A DNA stretch of 33,416 nucleotides from GCA-016699975 sp964420045 (GCA_964420045.1 CAYQPQ010000015.1:1-33416); one strand, 5' to 3'. Counted from the first letter of the stretch, positions 15,998 through 24,940 are shown. Program-made: numbers and translations. The notes: generated from the sequence alone by a model not told the origin.

Positions 15998-16708
15998 TCA
16001 GCTTTCTTCCTTTCTGGCAAATTCCCGATACGCCTTGGCAACCGGAGCAAATGACTGCCGGTGAATCGGGCAGGGTCCGAACCGCCAAAGCGCCGAAAGA
16101 TGCGCCGCCGTTCCATACCCTTTGTGCCGAGCGAATCCATACTCGGGATACTGCCTCTCAAACTTATCCAGCATCCGATCTCGCGTCACTTTGGCAACAA
16201 TGGAAGCCGCCGCAATGGAAACCGATAGCGCATCGCCCCGTACAAGAGCTTCTTGCGGATATTCGAGCTCGGGAATGTTCCGATTTCCATCAACAAGCAC
16301 CCGTATGGCAAGTCTCGAGTGCTCGTTCAAGATACGCTTCTTCAAAAGCGCCTCCAGCGCCTCTCGCATAGCAAGAAACGTCGCCTGGAGAATATTCACC
16401 CGATCAATCATCTCCGCATCAACACTGCCAACACCGATTTCGAAGTGTTCGACAATCCACCGATATGCCTCTTCGCGCTGGTGCCCCGAGAGCGTTTTGG
16501 AATCACGAATGAGTCTCGTATATCGCTCTTCTCCTCTAGGAAAATCGCCTTGAGATGAGCGATACCATGCCGCTGCCGCAACAACCGGCCCCGCAAGCGG
16601 TCCTCGTCCCGCCTCGTCTATGCCTACCACCAGATGCCCCGAAAGCGCTGCCAATTTCTCATATTCAAATGTGGGAAAGTTTTCCTTTCTTTCTTGGTCT
16701 CTTTGCAT
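15998..16708 (-). CDS. rnhB: Ribonuclease HII
   Basis: RNase HII removes ribonucleotides embedded in DNA and RNA of hybrids. The 236-residue protein has the GIDEAGRGPLAGPVV signature with metal ligands D31 and E32, RDSKTLS, VLVDGN with the third Asp, and SIAAASIVAKVTRDRML followed by HKGYGTAAH near the C-terminus. Length and motifs are normal. The ATG at 16708 has only a weak GAGAT close upstream. It lies downstream of the secreted-protein operon terminator and starts the rnhB-rpmF-nusB run. Confidence 0.95.
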   Translation of the reverse strand: MQRDQERKENFPTFEYEKLAALSGHLVVGIDEAGRGPLAGPVVAAAAWYRSSQGDFPRGEERYTRLIRDSKTLSGHQREEAYRWIVEHFEIGVGSVDAEMIDRVNILQATFLAMREALEALLKKRILNEHSRLAIRVLVDGNRNIPELEYPQEALVRGDALSVSIAAASIVAKVTRDRMLDKFERQYPEYGFARHKGYGTAAHLSALWRFGPCPIHRQSFAPVAKAYREFARKEES

Positions 16709-16739
16709 ATCTCACAGTATACCTTACCAATTCCCAAGA

Positions 16740-16776
16740 TAAAAAATCGCCCCGGACAGAACATCACAGGGCGATC
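16740..16776 (-). terminator. Intrinsic terminator after the secreted repeat protein
   Basis: On the minus strand a 7-bp stem ATCGCCC / GGGCGAT (arms 16769-16775 and 16746-16752) runs directly into a run of T residues (16741-16745). It begins 23 bp after the stop codon at 16799. Confidence 0.8.
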
Positions 16777-16798
16777 TTGAAGCGACGTGAAACCTCTC

Positions 16799-18628
16799 CT
16801 ACGGCGCCACTTCTTTCCAGTGTTGAGAACATGTTTTGATTCCTGAACATCCATTCGGAGCACACCCCGCTCCCGTACCGGTGTAGCTGCTTCCGATACA
16901 TACATTCGGATCATTGCAGTCACAGGTCGTCGGCGGATCAAAGGTTGCCGTCACATTCTTTGGAGAGGTCATGGATACCGAGCAGGTTCCCGATCCGGAA
17001 CAATCTCCGCCCCAGCCAACAAATGTCGACCCTGCCGTAGGCGATGCTGTCAGAACCACCGCCGTACCCGTTGCATATGACTCACTGGAATCACCCGGAT
17101 AGCTTATCCCCGCAGGAACGCTCGTAATAGTCCCCGTCCCTGTTCCGGATTTCGACACTGTGAGCAATTGACCGCTCGGAGCACTTACCGTGACCGACGC
17201 ATTGCCATTTGCCGGCACCCCTTGCTGAACAACCGATACCGTGGGTGTATATGAACCAGCCGTTGAATACGTGCAGTCATAGTCCTTTGTTGTCACGCTT
17301 TCTCCAGGAAATGACTGCGTCGTCCCATTGTCGCAGTCGAATACATAATTAATGCTTCCCGTTGCCGTCCCACTCACGGTCGCCCTGATTGTTGATACGA
17401 GGGGCGCCGATCCGCTTGCTGGAATTGCCTGGACGATTACATTCACAATCGGGCTCACCGCCGCATTCACCCGTACCGTCGACGTACTCGACAAACTACT
17501 GTTGTAAACTGCCTTCACCGTTATCGATGAATTCACCGGGGGGCTCCCCGCTGTCACCAACCCCTTTGCTCCGTCAGCATCACCATTCCCCACGACCGCT
17601 GTTGTGGCAAGTCCCAAAGATCGAGACCATGTTGCGCTGGATGTTTTGTCTATCGACCCTCCACTTGAACACGTTGGAAGCGATGTTCCCGACCATGTCG
17701 ACCAATACTCCGCCGTCAGATTGGTTGTCTCGAGAGAGTTGATCGTAATCGAAGCCGGACACACTTTGATTTCCGGACAGTTTGCAGTGCCGTTTCCGCA
17801 ATATGTCGTGCAGTTCGTGTCATATATCGGGGTCGTCGTGCAATACGATGACGGATTCGGACAGCTCGGTGTGCAAGAAGATACGGTCTTGTTGGCACTG
17901 CATGACTTTCCCGTGCAGCTCCACGTCCAGGGACCGGAACCGGAGACACTGCTCGCAAGTCCGGCGGAGCAGAGTTCCGCAACAGTTGAAGGGGCGGTTG
18001 CTCGAATGGTTCCATCGGCACTTCCACAGGATCCCGGAGAGATATTGGCGCTGCAGGAATTGCTTCCACATGTCCATGACCAGCCAATTTTGTAGCCACC
18101 GGAGAGACGGTAAGAAACCGTTGGGACACTTCCATCGCTGCAGAGCAGGTTTGAGGGAGGAGTGGGTGAAGAGTAGTTTTGCTTGTCGGCAGGACCACAG
18201 GTGATGGGGGCAGGATTTTGAGATGCCCAACAATCCACGCTCGGAGAAGACCTATTGAAACACGTCCACGTCACTGTTTTTCCCGGCGCCGGGAAAGGAA
18301 CATTATTGTTTCCGACGGTAGGTGATGAACCGGATACACAGAGAGATCCGGAATATGCAGTAGATCCGTATGGGTAAGTCTTATTTGCTGCCGATCCGCA
18401 ACCAGCAATCGTTCCACTGTCGGTTGTCGGACAATCGGGAAAGTCACATAATGGAAGTTGTCTTCCAAGCACTGTCCCATCAGGACATAGTTTTGCATCT
18501 TTACAACATGCAGTGAGTGTTCCACAATAAGTATCACTTGCACCTACTGGTACCGAATAAATAAAAGTTGAGAGCAAAAACATCCCTACCACAAGGAAAA
18601 CTTGACGAGAAAAGCTTGAAATATTCAT
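16799..18628 (-). CDS. Secreted multi-domain surface protein (Cys-rich repeats, PKD-like, InlB B-repeat-like)
   Basis: The 609-residue protein has an N-terminal signal peptide (about residues 1-30, FLVVGMFLLSTFIYSVPVGAS). After an initial Cys-rich part come three related modules of about 45-60 residues, each starting CGSA or CGPA, passing an LC-SG/DGS segment and ending W-T-C with nearby Cys (for example SGSGPWTWSCTGKSCSA). A Cys-rich segment and an Ig-like stretch with IKVCPASITI follow. Then comes a PKD-like domain (PASGSAPLVSTIRATVSG ... YSTAGSYTPTVSV) and a bacterial repeat resembling the divergent InlB B-repeat (GTGTITSVPAGISYPGD ... FVGWGGDCSGSG). It closes with a Cys-rich tail. The role is probably surface display or adhesion. 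ATG 18628 is preferred over GTG 18649; no Shine-Dalgarno is visible. Confidence 0.85.
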   Translation of the reverse strand: MNISSFSRQVFLVVGMFLLSTFIYSVPVGASDTYCGTLTACCKDAKLCPDGTVLGRQLPLCDFPDCPTTDSGTIAGCGSAANKTYPYGSTAYSGSLCVSGSSPTVGNNNVPFPAPGKTVTWTCFNRSSPSVDCWASQNPAPITCGPADKQNYSSPTPPSNLLCSDGSVPTVSYRLSGGYKIGWSWTCGSNSCSANISPGSCGSADGTIRATAPSTVAELCSAGLASSVSGSGPWTWSCTGKSCSANKTVSSCTPSCPNPSSYCTTTPIYDTNCTTYCGNGTANCPEIKVCPASITINSLETTNLTAEYWSTWSGTSLPTCSSGGSIDKTSSATWSRSLGLATTAVVGNGDADGAKGLVTAGSPPVNSSITVKAVYNSSLSSTSTVRVNAAVSPIVNVIVQAIPASGSAPLVSTIRATVSGTATGSINYVFDCDNGTTQSFPGESVTTKDYDCTYSTAGSYTPTVSVVQQGVPANGNASVTVSAPSGQLLTVSKSGTGTGTITSVPAGISYPGDSSESYATGTAVVLTASPTAGSTFVGWGGDCSGSGTCSVSMTSPKNVTATFDPPTTCDCNDPNVCIGSSYTGTGAGCAPNGCSGIKTCSQHWKEVAP

Positions 18629-18680
18629 ACAACACGTATTATTTGACACTTAGAAGTATAAAAAGCAAGCTATTGTCTGC

Positions 18681-19238
18681 CTATTCCTTTTCCTCATTCA
18701 TTTCTCTCGTGGTTTTTCCCTCATCACCATCCTTCTCCACATTCACCTTCGTCGCAATCACATATGCATCTTCCCTGGGAGCGGCCTGAGCAGTGACCGT
18801 CAGTGTCTCACCCACTTTGAAGGTTTGTGAAAATCCTTCAGTATCCTGTTCGGAGAGGAAGAATCGATAGATTTTATTGGGAGCGGGGTAGATAATCGGA
18901 TCAGCAACTGGATGCACATTCAAGCTGAGTTCCATACCCTTTACGCCGGTTTGTTCGAGTACCGTGTTTATACTCAAGACTTCTCCCATAACAGAAACGC
19001 GTCCCTGATCAACTCGTTTCCATCCCATGAGGACGTCTTCAGTCATGGCTTCGGAAAGAGGAACGGTGGTGGCGTTGTCTTCGGAAAGACCTAAGGGGTT
19101 TGGAGTCATGTCTTTCTTCCTCATTTCCCGATTGAACCCGTGAAAAGCGAGAGTGACAACGAGAACCATCACGATAGCAAGCGTGAGAAGAGACCAGAAC
19201 AGAATTTTGCGTGATCTCGAAGAGAATTGGAGCGACAT
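18681..19238 (-). CDS. Membrane-anchored extracellular protein of unknown function
   Basis: I do not recognise this 185-residue protein. It has a short basic N-terminus (SSRSRK), one transmembrane helix at about residues 11-33 (ILFWSLLTLAIVMVLVVTLAF), and an extracellular region with alternating beta-prone stretches (VSVMGEVLSINTVLEQ, FKVGETLTVTAQA) that could be an OB-like or small beta domain, then an acidic tail. It ends 52 bp before the secreted repeat protein and probably shares its transcript. No Shine-Dalgarno is visible at ATG 19238. The 245-bp gap to dnaE on the other strand must hold both promoters, but I cannot assign them. Confidence 0.7.
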   Translation of the reverse strand: MSLQFSSRSRKILFWSLLTLAIVMVLVVTLAFHGFNREMRKKDMTPNPLGLSEDNATTVPLSEAMTEDVLMGWKRVDQGRVSVMGEVLSINTVLEQTGVKGMELSLNVHPVADPIIYPAPNKIYRFFLSEQDTEGFSQTFKVGETLTVTAQAAPREDAYVIATKVNVEKDGDEGKTTREMNEEKE

Positions 19239-19483
19239 GGAGTTTTGTTTTAGTGTATTATGCGTTTACCCCAAAAAGAAACAAACAGGATAAAGAATAT
19301 ACTGTGAAAAGTATAGCATGGAAAACTTTTTCGGAAAAATGTTGTCAAGACTTTCCTCGCCTCTCTTGGTACGCTAAGATTCTTTTGTAGGTAGCGCCTC
19401 TCTATTTCAGGGAACACTCATCAAGGAGCATATACTCTTAATTTATCGCAAACATCTTTCTTTTTTCTGATAGCGTACCCTGC

Positions 19484-22400
19484 ATGCCTTTCGCTCACCT
19501 TCACGTTCACTCGCACTATAGTCTTCTCACCGCGCCCGCTCGCATCGACGCGCTTCTTGATCGCGCTCAGGAGCTCGGCATGACCGCGCTCGCTCTCACC
19601 GACTACACCGCGCTCTATGGCGCGGTCGAACTCTCGATCAAGGCGAAAGAACGGCACATGAAGCCGATTATCGGCGCGGAAATCTACGTGACAGCGAATA
19701 TGCACAGTCGCGTCTCGATCGAAGACCGTCGGCGTTCCAATCTCGTCCTCCTCGCCGAAACACAAGCCGGCTACCAGAATCTCATGAAAATCATTTCCGA
19801 GTCGCACATTGAGGGATTCTACTACAAAGCCCGCGTCGACAAGGAACTCCTCTTGAAATATCACGAAGGAATCATCGCGCTCTCGGGGTCGGTTACCGGC
19901 GAAGTGCCCTCGCTTATCGTCGCCGGCAGCGAAGAGCGCGCTCGCGATGCGGCACTCAGCTATGAAGCGATTTTTGGAAAAGGCAATTTCTTCCTCGAAC
20001 TCCAGCCGCATGGCGACTATGAGAATCAGATGATCGCCAATGCCGGACTCATCCAAATTTCTCGAGAAACGGGCATTCCGCTCGTCGCGGCAAACGACGT
20101 GCACTATGTCCACCCCGAAGACAGCGACCTGCAAGACATTCTCCTGTGCATTCGCGACAACAAAAAAGTCACCGACGAAAATCGCCTCTCGCTTCGCCAT
20201 CTCGATCTCTCGCTTCGTTCGCCTGAAAACATGACAGCGTTCTTCAAAGACATTCCCGAAGCCATTGAAAATGCAGGAGCTATCGCCGATCGCTGCAACG
20301 TCACTATCCGGCTCGGCGAAACACAGCTCCCTCATTTCGATGTGCCTGACAACAAAGCGCCCGAAGTCTATTTGCGAGAGCTCTGCGAAGCGGGACTTGC
20401 CAAACGCTTCGGCACAGACATCACTGATGAGCATCGCGCGCGCATGGAATACGAACTCGGCATCATCGAGAAAACCGGTTTCGCCTCGTACTTCTTGATC
20501 GTTCAGGACTTCGTCAACTGGGCGAAACGAGAAGGCATCGTCGTAGGACCCGGAAGAGGGAGTGCTGCCGGGAGCTTCGTCGCCTATTTGACCGGTATCA
20601 CCAACATGGACCCAATCAAATACAATCTCCTCTTCGAGCGATTCCTGAATCCGGAGCGCATTTCCATGCCCGATGTCGACATGGACTTCGCCGACAACCG
20701 CCGAGACGATGTCTTGAACTATGTCCGGAGGCGCTATGGCAACGACCACGTCGCGCAGATTATCACCTTCGGAACCATGGCGGCGCGCGCCGCGATTCGC
20801 GATGCCGGCCGCGCCCTCGGACTCTCCTATAGCCTCTGCGACACCGTCGCCAAGCTCATTCCGCAGTTTCATTCAATGGAAAAAGCGCTTCAAGAGGCAC
20901 CTGATTTCAAAGCGCTCTACGATCGCGACCCCGATGCCAAACGCCTTATCGACGTTGCCAAAAAGATAGAAGGCCTCTCCCGGCACGCCTCCATGCATGC
21001 CTGTGGCGTCGTCATCACCAAAGATCCTGTCACTGAATATACCCCGATACAAAACATCTCCGGTTCCAAAGAAGGTATCGTGACGCAGTATTCCTCCTCC
21101 ACCAAGTCGAGTTATGTCGAGAAGATCGGACTCCTCAAGATGGACTTCCTCGGACTCAAGAACCTCACCATCATCCAAGACACCATCCGCATCTTGAAAG
21201 CACTCGGCAAACTCGAAGCGCTCGCCGAAAAACTCGGTCTCAACCCGGACACCGCTTCGACCGCCGACATCATGGACAAACTCCCGCTCGACGATGAAGC
21301 AACATTTTCCTTGCTTCAGAAAGCGCACACAACCGGCGTCTTTCAACTCGAATCAAACGGCATGAAGCGGTACCTCAAACAGTTAAAGCCAACCGTTCTC
21401 GAAGATATCATCGCCATGGTCGCCCTCTACCGACCCGGTCCCATGGACTGGATCCCGGATTTCATCGCCGGCAAGCACGGCACAAAAACCGTCGAATATC
21501 TCCATCCGAAACTCGAACCCATACTCGGCACGAGCTACGGCGTCGCCGTCTACCAAGAACAAGTCATGCGCATCGCGCAGGATCTCGCCGGATTCACTCT
21601 GGGTGAGGCGGATGTGCTTCGCAAAGCGATGGGCAAGAAAATCATCGAGCTCATTAAAGAGCAGAAAATCAAATTTATCGACGGCTGCGTCAAGCAAGGC
21701 ATTTCCAAATCCATCGCCGAAAAAGTCTTCGCCTTCATCGAACCCTTCGCCGGCTACGGATTCAATCGCTCTCATGCCGCCTGCTACGGACTCATCGGCT
21801 ACCAGACCGCCTATCTCAAGGCGCACTACCCGGCGGAATTTATGGCGGCGCTTTTGACAAGCGATCAGAGCAATTCCGATCGCGTCTCCATCGAAGTCGC
21901 CGAGACGCGCGACATGGGCATCGAGGTCTTGCCCCCGTCGGTCAACGAGAGCTTCGAGGAATTCGCTGTGATCCGCGGAGACGACGGAATCGAGCGCGTC
22001 CGTTTCGGACTCAATGCCGTGAAAAATGTTGGTGCCACCGTCACCGAAGAAATTGTTCGCGAGCGGAAAGCACACGGGAAATTCAAAGACCTCACCGACT
22101 TCATCGAACGCGTCCGCACCAAAGACCTCAACAAAAAGTCGATCGAAGCACTTGCAAAAGTGGGCGGACTCGATGCCTTCGGCGAACGCAAAAGTATTCT
22201 CGAAAGCATCGATACGATTCTGCTCTATTCGAAGAACAGCGAGAAAACCAAGGCGACGCACTCGATGAGCCTCTTCCGCGACATGCCGATCGAGAAGAGC
22301 GCCATCCGCCTCACACCGGTCGCCCCCGCCACCAAACACGAGAAACTCCAGTGGGAGAAAGAACTCCTCGGACTCTATGTGAGCGACCACCCGGCAAGTG

Positions 22401-23176
22401 ACTATCAAGAATACCTCGCAGAAATCGCCACCCCCGTGCACGAAGTCGAGAAACTCGCCGAAGGCGCCGTCGCGCAAGTGGGCGGCGTCATCTCCGCACT
22501 CCGCAAAGCCTATACCAAAGATCAGAAGACGATGTACTTCGCCACCGTCGAAGACACAACCGGTCGCATCGAAGCCGTCGTCTTCCCGCGCATCGCCGAG
22601 CAAACCGAACACCTCTGGGTCGCCGAACACATGGTCACCGTCACCGGCAAAATTTCCCTCCGCGACGGCTCGCCAAAGATTATGGTCGAGCGCGCCGACC
22701 GCCTCTCACCACAAGAGATAGAAACTTGGCAACGCGCGCTCCTCACCCGGAAGAAGTACGGGCAATCGAGAGAACAAGCAGGAGAATTAGGAATAAAGAA
22801 TAAAGAATCAGGCAAAGAGCGAGAGGCAACTCACAACCCGCAACAAACAACTGACAACAAACAACTGACAACAAACAGTGGGGAAATAAAAACCACTCAA
22901 CCATCAAGCCATTCAGCCATTCAGCCATCCAACCATGAAACCATTCATTCAACCACTCAAAGCAAAAACATCATCATCACACTCGACGATGCTGCCACCG
23001 AAAAGACACTGGAACACCTCGCCGAAACCCTAAAGCGCCTGCCCAAAGGAGATACGAAAGTTTGCATCCGCCTCCGCGGAAAAACGATAGAGACCGCGTT
23101 TTCTGTTGATGGGACATCTGAGGCGGTTGAAACATTAAAAAACCACACTCAATATGTGCATGTGGAGGCACCATAA
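19484..23176 (+). CDS. dnaE: DNA polymerase III alpha subunit
   Basis: DnaE is the replicative DNA polymerase. The 1230-residue protein begins with a PHP domain (HLHVHSHYSLL) and has the C-family palm with VVGPGRGSAAGS and the catalytic acids D397 and D399 (PDVDMDF) and D554 (KMDFLGLKNL), matching E. coli D401, D403 and D555. The segment FAGYGFNRSHAACYGLIGYQTAYLK and a helix-hairpin-helix region follow. An OB fold starts near residue 990 (AVAQVGGVISALRK) and a small C-terminal domain ends the protein. Between OB fold and C-terminal domain, residues about 1096-1162 form a Gln/Thr/Asn/Ser-rich linker encoded by degenerate short repeats. It is the first plus-strand protein gene of the window. 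No Shine-Dalgarno is visible at the ATG. Confidence 0.97.
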   Translation: MPFAHLHVHSHYSLLTAPARIDALLDRAQELGMTALALTDYTALYGAVELSIKAKERHMKPIIGAEIYVTANMHSRVSIEDRRRSNLVLLAETQAGYQNLMKIISESHIEGFYYKARVDKELLLKYHEGIIALSGSVTGEVPSLIVAGSEERARDAALSYEAIFGKGNFFLELQPHGDYENQMIANAGLIQISRETGIPLVAANDVHYVHPEDSDLQDILLCIRDNKKVTDENRLSLRHLDLSLRSPENMTAFFKDIPEAIENAGAIADRCNVTIRLGETQLPHFDVPDNKAPEVYLRELCEAGLAKRFGTDITDEHRARMEYELGIIEKTGFASYFLIVQDFVNWAKREGIVVGPGRGSAAGSFVAYLTGITNMDPIKYNLLFERFLNPERISMPDVDMDFADNRRDDVLNYVRRRYGNDHVAQIITFGTMAARAAIRDAGRALGLSYSLCDTVAKLIPQFHSMEKALQEAPDFKALYDRDPDAKRLIDVAKKIEGLSRHASMHACGVVITKDPVTEYTPIQNISGSKEGIVTQYSSSTKSSYVEKIGLLKMDFLGLKNLTIIQDTIRILKALGKLEALAEKLGLNPDTASTADIMDKLPLDDEATFSLLQKAHTTGVFQLESNGMKRYLKQLKPTVLEDIIAMVALYRPGPMDWIPDFIAGKHGTKTVEYLHPKLEPILGTSYGVAVYQEQVMRIAQDLAGFTLGEADVLRKAMGKKIIELIKEQKIKFIDGCVKQGISKSIAEKVFAFIEPFAGYGFNRSHAACYGLIGYQTAYLKAHYPAEFMAALLTSDQSNSDRVSIEVAETRDMGIEVLPPSVNESFEEFAVIRGDDGIERVRFGLNAVKNVGATVTEEIVRERKAHGKFKDLTDFIERVRTKDLNKKSIEALAKVGGLDAFGERKSILESIDTILLYSKNSEKTKATHSMSLFRDMPIEKSAIRLTPVAPATKHEKLQWEKELLGLYVSDHPASDYQEYLAEIATPVHEVEKLAEGAVAQVGGVISALRKAYTKDQKTMYFATVEDTTGRIEAVVFPRIAEQTEHLWVAEHMVTVTGKISLRDGSPKIMVERADRLSPQEIETWQRALLTRKKYGQSREQAGELGIKNKESGKEREATHNPQQTTDNKQLTTNSGEIKTTQPSSHSAIQPSNHETIHSTTQSKNIIITLDDAATEKTLEHLAETLKRLPKGDTKVCIRLRGKTIETAFSVDGTSEAVETLKNHTQYVHVEAP
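22769..22970 (+). repeat. Degenerate repeat block inside dnaE
   Basis: This in-frame block has three parts. First comes an A-rich GAATAAAGAATCAG-type part (22785-22812). Then comes a 14-bp tandem unit AACTGACAACAAAC at 22849-22862 and 22863-22876. Last comes a run of CCATTCAGCCATTCAACC-like words (22896-22965). Its base composition and simple structure are unlike the rest of dnaE, and similar words occur in miaA at 24432-24538. Confidence 0.7.
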
Positions 23177-23206
23177 AAAATCCCAAATAGCGAACTATTT
23201 GGGATC
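23175..23206 (-). terminator. Intrinsic terminator for the 23235-23717 gene, overlapping the dnaE end
   Basis: An 11-bp perfect stem ATCCCAAATAG / CTATTTGGGAT (23180-23190 and 23195-23205) with loop CGAA is followed on the minus strand by six T residues. The T-tract is only on the minus side, so its main client is the minus-strand gene, although dnaE ends at 23176 and may also use it. Confidence 0.85.
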
Positions 23207-23234
23207 TAATGCATAGACATTCCGCTAAAAGCGG

Positions 23235-23717
23235 CTACCAATTGTGAAAGATAATTGCTAGAAACTTTCGCAGACGGTACTTCCAAAGAGGAACACTGGA
23301 AGCTGAAATAACGATACAGTCGCCAAGCTCAGAACACCACGGATGAATACGTGTCAAGTCCACCAAAATTGTACACCTTCTTTTTGGAGGATAAGGTAAC
23401 GTGAAGCATATCCGATATTTTCCATTGCAGAGGCGAAGAAGTTCAACCTTACAAAATGGCAAAATGTTGGCCGCAAGTGAATGCACAATAGGAATACTTC
23501 CCTGATATCTCGCAAACACATAGTATTGTGAAATACGCGGAGTCTCTCTCCAATAAAAAGGCGCGCGTAGCGGATGCATCTTAAACAAATCCAAGAGGCG
23601 ACTCCCAATCTCTGGAGAGTACGTCACTAATCCTTCAGAATCATCCGGTATACGGAGTTGGATATATGCCCTATCCGAAAAGAAGAAATTACCCCTATTA
23701 TCAACTTCGATGCTCAT
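23235..23717 (-). CDS. Hypothetical protein in its own transcription unit
   Basis: I do not recognise this 160-residue protein. It starts MSIEVDNRGNFFFSDRAYIQL, has scattered Cys and many aromatic and basic residues, and ends in a basic-hydrophobic segment (WKYRLRKFLAIIFHNW). No signal peptide or clear transmembrane helix is visible. The start at 23717 is well supported: GGAGG lies eight bases upstream. A TTGACA promoter that overlaps the miaA start codon drives it, and a strong hairpin terminator ends it. It is thus a complete single-gene unit placed between dnaE and miaA on the opposite strand. Confidence 0.75.
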   Translation of the reverse strand: MSIEVDNRGNFFFSDRAYIQLRIPDDSEGLVTYSPEIGSRLLDLFKMHPLRAPFYWRETPRISQYYVFARYQGSIPIVHSLAANILPFCKVELLRLCNGKYRICFTLPYPPKRRCTILVDLTRIHPWCSELGDCIVISASSVPLWKYRLRKFLAIIFHNW

Positions 23718-23795
23718 GATATTGCCTCCAAAAGCAGATTGAAAGAACCGAAAACAAGTTACATTAAAGAACAATCCTTCTCTCTAACTGACTCT

Positions 23796-23825
23796 TATAT
23801 AACACGGAAATACTCGCTATGTCAA
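23796..23825 (-). promoter_or_regulatory. Promoter of the 23717 gene, overlapping the miaA start
   Basis: On the minus strand TTGACA (23820-23825) is followed by an 18-bp spacer and TATATA (23796-23801), or 17 bp and TTATAT. The -35 box overlaps the miaA ATG at 23819-23821, so transcription of the two divergent genes may interfere. Confidence 0.7.
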
Positions 23826-24886
23826 CAGAAAAATCTTCCAAATTCCTCGTCATCCTTGGGCCGACTTCGTCGGGAAAGTCGGCGCTGGCGATTGATGTGG
23901 CGAGAGAATGGAACGGCGAGATCATATCCGCCGACAGCCGGCAAGTGTATCGCGGCATGGATATCGGAAGTGGGAAAGTTCCGAGGGACAACGTGCAACG
24001 AGGCACGAGGTACGACGTACGGAGTGCGGGAGAACAATATCGCTCCCCCACCGTAATTCGTGATTCGAAATTCGTAACTCGAGAACCCTATCTTTCCGAA
24101 GGAATCCCCCACCACCTTCTCGATGTCGCGGATCCGAACGACGACTACAATATTTCGCATTTCCTCCGCGATGCGCGCGCGGCACTCGGTGACATTGCAA
24201 GCCGCGGCAAACTCCCCATCGTCTGCGGCGGCACAGGCTTCTGGATTCAGGCGCTCGTCGAACACCAAAACATCCCCGATATCCCGCCCAACCCAGCTCT
24301 CCGCGCGGAACTTTCAGAGAAAACCCCCGAAGAACTTTTTGAGAGACTTCAACTGCTCGACCCGGCACGCGCCGAAACAATCGACCAGAAAAACCCCCGG
24401 CGACTGATCCGCGCGATAGAGATAGCGGAAAATGGGAATCAAGAATCAGGAATCAAGAATCAAGCAAGGAATCAGGAAGAGAAGAATCTGAATCCGAAAA
24501 GCGAACAACCATTTGACCGGAAAACCATTCAACCATATATCCTCGCTCTCTGTCCGCCAAAGGATATTCTCGACGCACGAATACGAGCCCGGCTCGATGC
24601 GCGTTTCGATCAGGGAATGATCGCGGAAGTTGAACACCTCCACAAAAGCGGCGTCTCTTGGGAGCGTCTCGATGCCTTCGGACTCGAATACCGGTGGATA
24701 TCCCGATTTCTCCGAGGTATGGTGAACGAACAAGACATGAAAGAGCGCCTCTCTTTCGACAGCATCCACTATGCCAAACGCCAGATGACCTGGATCCGCA
24801 GATGGCACCGAAAGAATCCCGATCTCTATATCTTCGAAAACACAGCAAAAGCAATAGATATTATAGAAAGTTTTTTGAAAGAATAA
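23819..24886 (+). CDS. miaA: tRNA dimethylallyltransferase MiaA with two insertions
   Basis: MiaA adds a dimethylallyl group to A37 of tRNAs reading UNN codons. The 355-residue protein has the P-loop (LGPTSSGKSALA), ISADSRQVYRGMDIGSGK, GIPHHLLDVADP, VCGGTGFWIQAL, the RRLIRAIEI helix and the closing YAKRQMTWIRRW. It is about 40-55 residues longer than the family norm. The excess lies in two places: residues about 58-92, between the GSGK and GIPHHL motifs, and residues about 205-240, after RAIEIAE. Both are encoded by repeat-like sequence. It has no Shine-Dalgarno at its ATG. A hairpin terminator follows. Confidence 0.95.
   Translation: MSTEKSSKFLVILGPTSSGKSALAIDVAREWNGEIISADSRQVYRGMDIGSGKVPRDNVQRGTRYDVRSAGEQYRSPTVIRDSKFVTREPYLSEGIPHHLLDVADPNDDYNISHFLRDARAALGDIASRGKLPIVCGGTGFWIQALVEHQNIPDIPPNPALRAELSEKTPEELFERLQLLDPARAETIDQKNPRRLIRAIEIAENGNQESGIKNQARNQEEKNLNPKSEQPFDRKTIQPYILALCPPKDILDARIRARLDARFDQGMIAEVEHLHKSGVSWERLDAFGLEYRWISRFLRGMVNEQDMKERLSFDSIHYAKRQMTWIRRWHRKNPDLYIFENTAKAIDIIESFLKE
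23985..24098 (+). repeat. Repeat-like insertion 1 in miaA
   Basis: This in-frame segment is made of two simple-word stretches. The first is ACGAGGTACGACGTACGGAG-like (23995-24030). The second is AATTCGTGATTCGAAATTCG-like (24053-24080). It separates two MiaA motifs that are normally close together. Confidence 0.6.
24432..24538 (+). repeat. Repeat-like insertion 2 in miaA
   Basis: This in-frame segment starts with several copies of GAATCAAGAATCAGGAATC-like words (24432-24478) and ends with AACCATTCAACCATA-like words (24507-24538). Both word types also occur, in the same order, in the dnaE block at 22769-22970. Confidence 0.65.
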
Positions 24887-24888
24887 AG

Positions 24889-24922
24889 ACCGCTCGAAAA
24901 CTGTTGTTCGAGCGGCAATTTT
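24889..24922. terminator. Intrinsic terminator between converging miaA and the 24941 gene
   Basis: A 9-bp perfect stem CCGCTCGAA / TTCGAGCGG (24890-24898 and 24907-24915) with an 8-base loop is followed by CAATTTT on the plus strand and by TCTTTATTCTTT on the minus strand. It can end both miaA and the convergent two-gene unit. Confidence 0.8.
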
Positions 24923-24940
24923 CCAAATTTCCAAAGGCAC

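Noticed and set aside
19421..20872. A 483-codon open frame on the minus strand inside dnaE
   Set aside because: It mirrors codon bias of dnaE on the other strand and shows no known motif; dnaE is clear in the plus frame.
21383..22630. A 415-codon minus-strand open frame inside dnaE
   Set aside because: Composition is rich in Gly, Phe, Asp and Glu as expected from the complement of DnaE codons, with no family match.
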